Origin: Strigamia acuminata
Lineage: Eukaryota > Arthropoda > Chilopoda > Geophilomorpha > Linotaeniidae
Direction of reading: 5' to 3'
NCBI GenBank assembly: GCA_949358305.1
Contig: OX442314.1
Span: 7,805,060-7,869,059, forward strand
Length of the DNA: 64,000 nt
A program made the position numbers and the translations under genes. Of this stretch, positions 57,836 to 64,000 are shown in pieces (positions within the stretch are counted from its first letter, which is position 1; every line of letters begins with the position of its first letter). The notes under the pieces are model-generated. The model did not search any database and was not told the origin of the DNA. It saw only the letters and a program-made list of their open reading frames with translations.

Positions 57836-58549
57836 CTGGAAATAGTATGGTTTTTAAATGTTTTCGTTTGTGCAAAAATGAAATTTTTTGTGCAAAAATG
57901 AAATTTTTTGTGCAAAAATGAAATTTTTTGTGCAAAAATGAAATTTTTTGTGCAAAAATGAAATTTTTTGTGCAAAAATGAAATTTTTTGTGCAAAAATG
58001 AAATTTTTTGTGCAAAAATAAAATTTTTTGTGCAAAAATGAAATTTTTTTGTGCAAAAATGAAATTTTTTGTGCAAAAGTAGGGGGTTTGTGGCAGTCCT
58101 GGACCAGGTGGTTGGTGGTCAGGTGGGGTGGGGGTAGCGAGGGGTAAGTGGGGGAGGAGATAAGGGGAGGGGGAGATAAGGGGTGGGGGAGATAAGGGGA
58201 GGGGGAGATAAGAGGAGGGATATGTGGGGGATGACTAATTGCTTCAATCAATCAGTCTTATCATTCGATCAACATGTCCTAGGCTATTATTTGTTATTGT
58301 TGTTTTTCTTTACTTAAGTACCTTGTTATTGTTTTTCCCATCTTTGTCTCTGCTTTGAAATAAAGTACCTTGTTGTTATTTTTCTCAATTTATCTCCAAT
58401 CTTCAAAGGACCCGAAGACTACTTTTAACCAAAGGAGGGATATTATTGGCTAGACTTCTTAACCAATGGGAAACTAGTATTGTATATATACTTGCAATGT
58501 CCTACACACTTCTCTTCTCTTCTTGCAAGTGCTTGGTACTGTTTGAATC

Positions 58550-59056
58550 ATGGAATTTAACCACATCCACTCTGAATTTGAAGAGTTGCTTATGGAAGTT
58601 GAAGAATCTCTCTTTCCTCAAGTAAACACGCCCAATCCTCTACCGGATGTTGATGAAGAAAATGGTTACAATGATTCTCCATGTTGGATTTATAATCATT
58701 CTTCCATTTACCCACTCTCACCACCTACCATCATCAACCAGTCTCAACATGTGCCATCTCCAACCATCATCAACCAGTCTCAACTTGTGTCATCTCCAAC
58801 CTGCGTCATCCAATCTCAACCTGTGTCATCTCAATCATGCAATCCATTGTTATCATGTGAGTCTCCCTACCACTACCAATCAAATTTGCACAAAGCAGGA
58901 ACAAGCAACATCATCAATCCCCCATCTCCTATGACACTAGTGCAACAAATTGGAGGTGGACAGAAAGTACATTCGTGTGAGTACTGTCATCGACATAAGA
59001 GTCAAAGAAGGCGACAAGGTACAAACAACATACTAATTTTCTTTCAAAATTTCTAA
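58550..59056 (+). CDS. 168-codon ORF of unknown function (L3 copy)
   Basis: Third identical copy of the ORF at 32116-32622, with the same promoter-like boxes and the same donor at the junction to PC sequence. Confidence 0.48.
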   Translation: MEFNHIHSEFEELLMEVEESLFPQVNTPNPLPDVDEENGYNDSPCWIYNHSSIYPLSPPTIINQSQHVPSPTIINQSQLVSSPTCVIQSQPVSSQSCNPLLSCESPYHYQSNLHKAGTSNIINPPSPMTLVQQIGGGQKVHSCEYCHRHKSQRRRQGTNNILIFFQNF

Positions 59057-59218
59057 AATTCTTTTTCGCAGGTTGAAAAAGGCGCACCGATGGTCGTCCT
59101 CAGCGCCATGAAAATGGAAATGGTGGTCCAAGCGCCCATGAGTGGAACCATCAAGAAAATCCACATCGCCAAAGACATGAAACTCGAAGGAGATGATTTA
59201 GTTCTCGAATTGGAATGA
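58983..59218 (+). pseudogene. PC: Orphan PC exon 13 end and exon 14 (L3)
   Basis: Exon 14 copy at 59072-59218 with intact acceptor, biotin motif and stop, as in L1 and L2. Confidence 0.9.
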
Positions 59219-59588
59219 ACAACCAACTAATCATATCCCTTCATTTATTTTCTAATTAATTTCAATTTTTGACTGCTTTTATGATCAAACTGCCAATCGG
59301 ACGAATGAATCGTGTGCAAAACAAATCAGCGGATTCCATGATTCCAGTTCTCTCTATTATTATTATATCGTTTAATCGTTCTGACAAATGTATATGTATA
59401 TATAAGATTTTATCAAGTTGTATCGTTTTCTTCCTTGCAAAAATCGTGCCTGCGTAATTCAAGTGTCTTCCAAACGTTGAATTTGTAATTTCTAGAATTT
59501 GATAAAACTCCGAGGAAATTTAATAACTTTTGTATTTTTTAATTTTTATTTCCATAATTACAATCACATTTTACACCAAAACGTCGTT

Positions 59589-62500
59589 TTAATAGTCAAA
59601 CATGTCGTTTTGCGAGTTGACGACGAATTCGTCGACGGTGGGTTCCGTCTTAAGCTTTTCGACGCCGAAATTGCTTTGCCACGAACATATCGAGGCCAGG
59701 AAACTTTCGTCTTCTTGCGTGAGGTTTTTCTTCATGTCGCCATTTTTCCTTTTTTTATTTTCCTTACCGTTCGTTTCTTTCTCTTTTTCGCGTCGCCGCT
59801 TCAATTTGCATTGCGTCGAATCGTCTTCGTCTTCGTCTTCGTTTCGTTTCTTTTCCTTCCGTTTCGCCCTCTTGTTCATCACCGCATTATCATCCTCGAC
59901 AAAATTTTCCTCGTTTCCGTCTCGTTTTTTCCGTTTCCTGTGCTTCTCGTGGTCGGAACCGTCCGTTTCGTTCCCGTTTCCGTGTTTCCGTTTCCCCTTT
60001 TTACCTTTTGCCACCTCCTTTTCCTCCTGGCGACGTTTCTTCGCCTTTCTTCCACTTTTTTCGACCACGGGGCTCTTGAGAACCTCCAAACAATCGTCCA
60101 CCGACGACCGCAAATTCGCAAACACGTCGTCCTCCTCGCTCGACGCGAACGTCACGTCCATCTGGGGTACGGAATACCCGTCACCGTTCGTACAGACGCT
60201 CAAATCGTGGCAAACTTGGACCAATTCGAGCGGGTCGTGAAACAAAGTGACTTCGCAGCCCGACAGCCGCTGGCCGGGCTCGAATTGCTCGCAGTAGACG
60301 CCATTTTGATTTTCCGGCCTAAATACGTGGTCGTAATGAATGAAGTTGGTGTCGCTGTTTAAATTTCCGTCGCCAGAGACCATGACTAGCCGGCTATTTG
60401 GTGTTTCGTCGTCGTTGTCGTCGTGGTGGTTAATTGCGACTATTCCGCTGAATTCGGGTGTTTCGGCGCTTTGGTCGAGGATTGTGGTGTTGTAGGCCGA
60501 GTCGTCGGTTGGTTTGTTTTCGTGTTCGTCTTCGTCGAGATCTGTTGTGTCCAGTTTGAGGAATAATTCCAAAATGGAGTCGAGTTTGACGAGGTGTTTT
60601 TCGTGGTGTCGGGAAAGTTTGCGCCGAACTTTCTTGGTGTATTCGTTTTCTGGAAATGGTATGGGTTTTAAATGTTTTCGTTTGTCAAAAATGCACTTTT
60701 GTTAGGCGCAAGAATTCATTTTTTTGGTGTAAAATTATTTTTTTTGGTGTAAAATTATTTTTTTTGGTATGAAATTATTTTGTTTAATGTAAAATTATTT
60801 ATTTTTCGTATAAAATAATTTTTTTTGGTGTAAAATTATTTTTTTTGGTGTAAAATTATTATTTTTTTGGTGTAAAAATGACATTTTTTGGTGTAAAAAT
60901 GACATTTTTTGGTGTAAAAATGACATTTTTTGGTGTAAAAATGTCATTGTTTGGTGTAAAATAGCATTCTTTTGTGCAAAAATGCATCATTTAATGCAAA
61001 ATTTCATTTTTTTTATGCATCTTTGGTGCAATTAATTTTTTGGTGTATTTTTGGTTCAAAAATGCAAATCGATTCATTTGGTGCCAAATGCAAAAATCAT
61101 AAAAAAAGAGTTATATTTTATACCTGTATTTGTCAACGACATGAAAACCACCGCCTTGTTAAGAAACAAATCCGCTCTTTGCACACTTTTAATCTTCACT
61201 TCCTTCAACACAAAATGGAATTCGGGCCACCAATCGGACCTACCCCTCCACAACTCTCCCAACTTCTTAAACTCCGCTCGAACAGGACTAAAAAAAAACA
61301 TAAAAAACATAAACAAACAAACAAAGAAACCAACAATAATTTCCTTCACACACAATTGATACAAATTCAATATCCGATTTGCAAAAATATTCCACGCCGA
61401 CGCGTCATTCTTCCACTGCGGATGATCGATCATATTAAAATACGACTCCAGCTCCAAACAGTTATCCGTCGACTTCAACAACGAAGGAAAATCGAAAATC
61501 CTTCTATCACATGGTTTCACCAGTTGCAATTTCTAAAAAAAAAAATTAAAATTAAATTAATGATACAATGAATATTTTTTTCGTCACCTTTAATGTGGTC
61601 ACCAACAACGTCCTGAGATGTTTAAAATGTTTACGGACGAAATCGTAAAAGAAAATATACGCGTTTGGATTCAACGGGTTCGATTTGCAGTAATTATGCA
61701 ACGTGACGATCGCTTTTTCTTTCCTATCGCAAAATTCCATCAACTAAATTAAAAATTATTAATAAAAAACAATTATTTTCGACTTTATCGATTTTTTATT
61801 TCGATTTCAAACCTCGAGATATTTCGAAACGAACATGTCCCAATTGCCGGGCTCCTGAAACAGCGCTTCGAACATCTCGATCGCGTTGTTTGCCAAACTT
61901 CCACGCTCGTGGATCTGTAAACGCGTTTGTCGTTCTTGCGAATCTAAAAAAAAAAAAATTAATCAAATCGATTTAATATGAGATTATGAATGAAATCGAT
62001 TTAATATGAGATTATGAATGAAATCGATTTACAGATGTCGTCTTCGTCGTTTTGTCCGATTCCTTCTTCGCTGGTCACCCAATCGATGTATTTACACAGC
62101 GCTTTGTAAGCTTTGAGTATGGTAAACACATGTTTTTGTTTTTCGTTCAGTTTGGGAATGAAAATTTTCTTTAAAACGGTTTCGTCCTGTGAAAAAATGA
62201 TTGAAATTATTAAAAATTACGATTTTGGAGTTTGGAAATGAGAAAAATGAGAAAAATTACTTCAATTATTTGTTTGGCGGTTACGAAATCGCCGTTTATT
62301 AGCAGCACCATTACGTTTTTCAAAATGGACGCCGGGTGGAAGACTTTGTCCATTCTGGCCATCGAACTGAAACAAGCAAAATTTAAAAAAATTTATAACT
62401 ATTGAAAATTATGGGGGAAAAAATTACGTACTTTGAAAATTGATTTAATAATTCGTAATTCGATCTAGAATGATTGCAAAATACTTGAAATCCAGCCTGT

Positions 62501-62693
62501 AATTAAGCAGGAAAAGATCGTAAATGTTTAAGATGACGTATAATTTAGTTTTTCACCATTGCTATTATCTCGGAAGTGCGATCCGTTTCGTATGTTAACG
62601 CGTTTAATATTTTCGCGGCGGCTTTCCACCGATGACAAACGATGGTTTCCTTCAACATGGCAATTTGTCTTTGAGACCAAAGCGTTAACGGCC
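59589..62693 (-). CDS. TAF1A: TAF1A copy 5 (L3)
   Basis: Exons 62693-62557, 62496-62432, 62366-62261, 62186-62033, 61943-61813, 61743-61588, 61532-61354, 61287-61124 and 60649-59589, open and in phase. It shares the Lys/Asp (SLLKSTDN) and Thr variants of copy 4; I saw no difference from copy 4. Confidence 0.87.
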
Positions 62694-63124
62694 CTAAAAT
62701 CAAACAAAAATAGTAAAAAATCATAAAAAACGTCAAAAAAAAGTAAAAAAATATATTAAAAACGTCAAAAAAAGTAAAAATATATATGAAAAAAGTCGAA
62801 AAATGTTTAAAAATAACAAAAAAAAGTCTAAAAATATTTTAAAAACTTCTAAAAATGTAAAAATATTTTAAAAACTTCTAAAAATGTAAAAATATTTTAA
62901 AAACTTCTAAAAATGTAAAAATATTTTAAGTACGTCTAAAAATATCAAGAAATGTCAAAAAAGTTTCAAAATATCAAAAAACGTCTGAAAATATCAAAAA
63001 ACGTCTGAAAATATCAAAAAACGTCTGAAAATATCAAAAAACGTCTGAAAACATCAAAAAACGTCTGAAAATATCAAAAAACGTCTCAAAATATATTAAA
63101 AACGTCTAACAATATATTAAAGAC

Positions 63125-63206
63125 GTTGGGTTAGGTTAGGTAAAGGCACGTTAGGTTAGGTTACGTTACGTTAGGTTAAGGGCACGTTAGGTTAGGGCAC
63201 GTTAGG
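63125..63206 (+). repeat. Interstitial TTAGG run (L3)
   Basis: Same sequence as at 36731-36812. Confidence 0.7.
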
Positions 63207-63983
63207 CTACAATTTTGTTCAAAAATGTCAAAAATTTTAGAAACTTTTAGAAATTTGACAAAAGTTTGTAGAAGTTTGGCAAAAATTTGTGGAAAAAAAG
63301 GCCAAAACTGGAGGAAAAGGCAAACTTTAGGGGAAAAAAAGGCAAAAATTGACAAAAATTTGGAGAAAAAAAAGGCAAATGTTGGGGAAACAAGGCAATA
63401 TTTGAAAAAAATTGGACAAGTTTGACAAAAGAAATTGTAGAAATTTGACAAAAAAAAATTGACAAAATATTGACAAGATTTCGCGAGTTTGTTCAACATT
63501 TTATTGTTTGATATTTCATCATATTTCGCGTTTTGAATGAAAATGAAAATTTAGCACCAAACAGGGAGAATGATTTACCGCACGAGGACAAAATCAATTG
63601 AAACTCAGTTGAAAAATGGTAAAATTTCACAAAATTTTCAGTAAAAATTCGCAAAACTACAAAATTTTATTGAAAAAAACCCAGAACTTGAGAAAATTTT
63701 ATTGAAAAATCCCAAAACTTGAGAAAATTTCATTGAAAAATCCCAAAACTGGAGAAAATTTTATTGAAAAATCCGAAAACATGAGAAAATTTTATTGAAA
63801 TATCCCAAAACTTGAGAAACTTTTATTGAAAAATCCCAAAACTTGAGAAAATTTCATTGAAAAATCCGAAAACATGAGAAAATTTTATTGAAAAATCCGA
63901 AAACATGAGAAAATTTTATTGAAATATCCCAAAACTTGAGAAACTTTTATTGAAAAATCCCAAAACTTGAGAAAATTTCAGTA

Positions 63984-64000
63984 GCTGCATTCAAAAATAA
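63984..64000. mobile_element. TA-flanked MITE, left end only (L3)
   Basis: The first 17 bp of the same MITE (GCTGCATTCAAAAATAA) before the window ends. Confidence 0.75.

Larger units (their letters stand above)
57274..64000. repeat. Tandem array unit L3, cut by window end
   Basis: 6727 bp of a long unit with the same landmarks as L2, ending in the first bases of the MITE (from 63984). The array evidently continues past the window, so total copy number is unknown. Confidence 0.92.

Overview
The window is AT-rich nuclear DNA from an animal, most likely an arthropod. Genes are split by GT-AG introns, exons are much richer in G+C than introns, and short TTAGG runs (the arthropod telomere motif) occur in a repeated block. 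The proteins are metazoan: an hnRNP U-type RNA-binding protein, a P-element/THAP9-type transposase relative, an ENTPD5/6-type nucleotidase, pyruvate carboxylase and the RNA polymerase I factor TAF1A. Exon structures were read by eye from splice sites, reading phase and remembered family sequences; no search was run.

Layout. 1-3.4 kb: 3' half of an hnRNP U-like gene (+). 4.0-6.6 kb: P-element-like transposase gene (-), open through 825 codons, in which all three positions I align to the catalytic acids are changed. 6.7-7.5 kb: an inverted-repeat element. 9.2-9.5 kb: CpG-rich promoter-like segment. 9.5-10.3 kb: diverged partial duplicate of the hnRNP U-like tail with its own ATG (+). 10.7-14.8 kb: complete ENTPD5/6-like gene, ten coding exons (-). 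16.0-30.8 kb: complete pyruvate carboxylase gene, fourteen coding exons, 1175 residues (+), divergent from ENTPD. Its introns hold nested mobile elements and a 3.7 kb satellite.

30.8-64 kb: tandem array of 5.6 kb (S) and 7.6 kb (L) units in the order L1-S1-S2-L2-L3, the last cut by the window edge. Each unit carries a near-identical TAF1A copy (-) and a piece of the pyruvate carboxylase 3' end. L units also carry a truncated TAF1A last exon, a 168-codon ORF with its own promoter, and an intact copy of the last pyruvate carboxylase exon. The array therefore grew from the convergent PC/TAF1A junction. TAF1A copy 2 has a frameshifting deletion; copies 1, 3, 4 and 5 look open.

Almost every intron contains a private minisatellite, commonly of 20-22 bp period. 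The genes do not form one pathway. The main themes are segmental amplification, partial gene duplication, a probable transposase-derived host gene and nested transposons.
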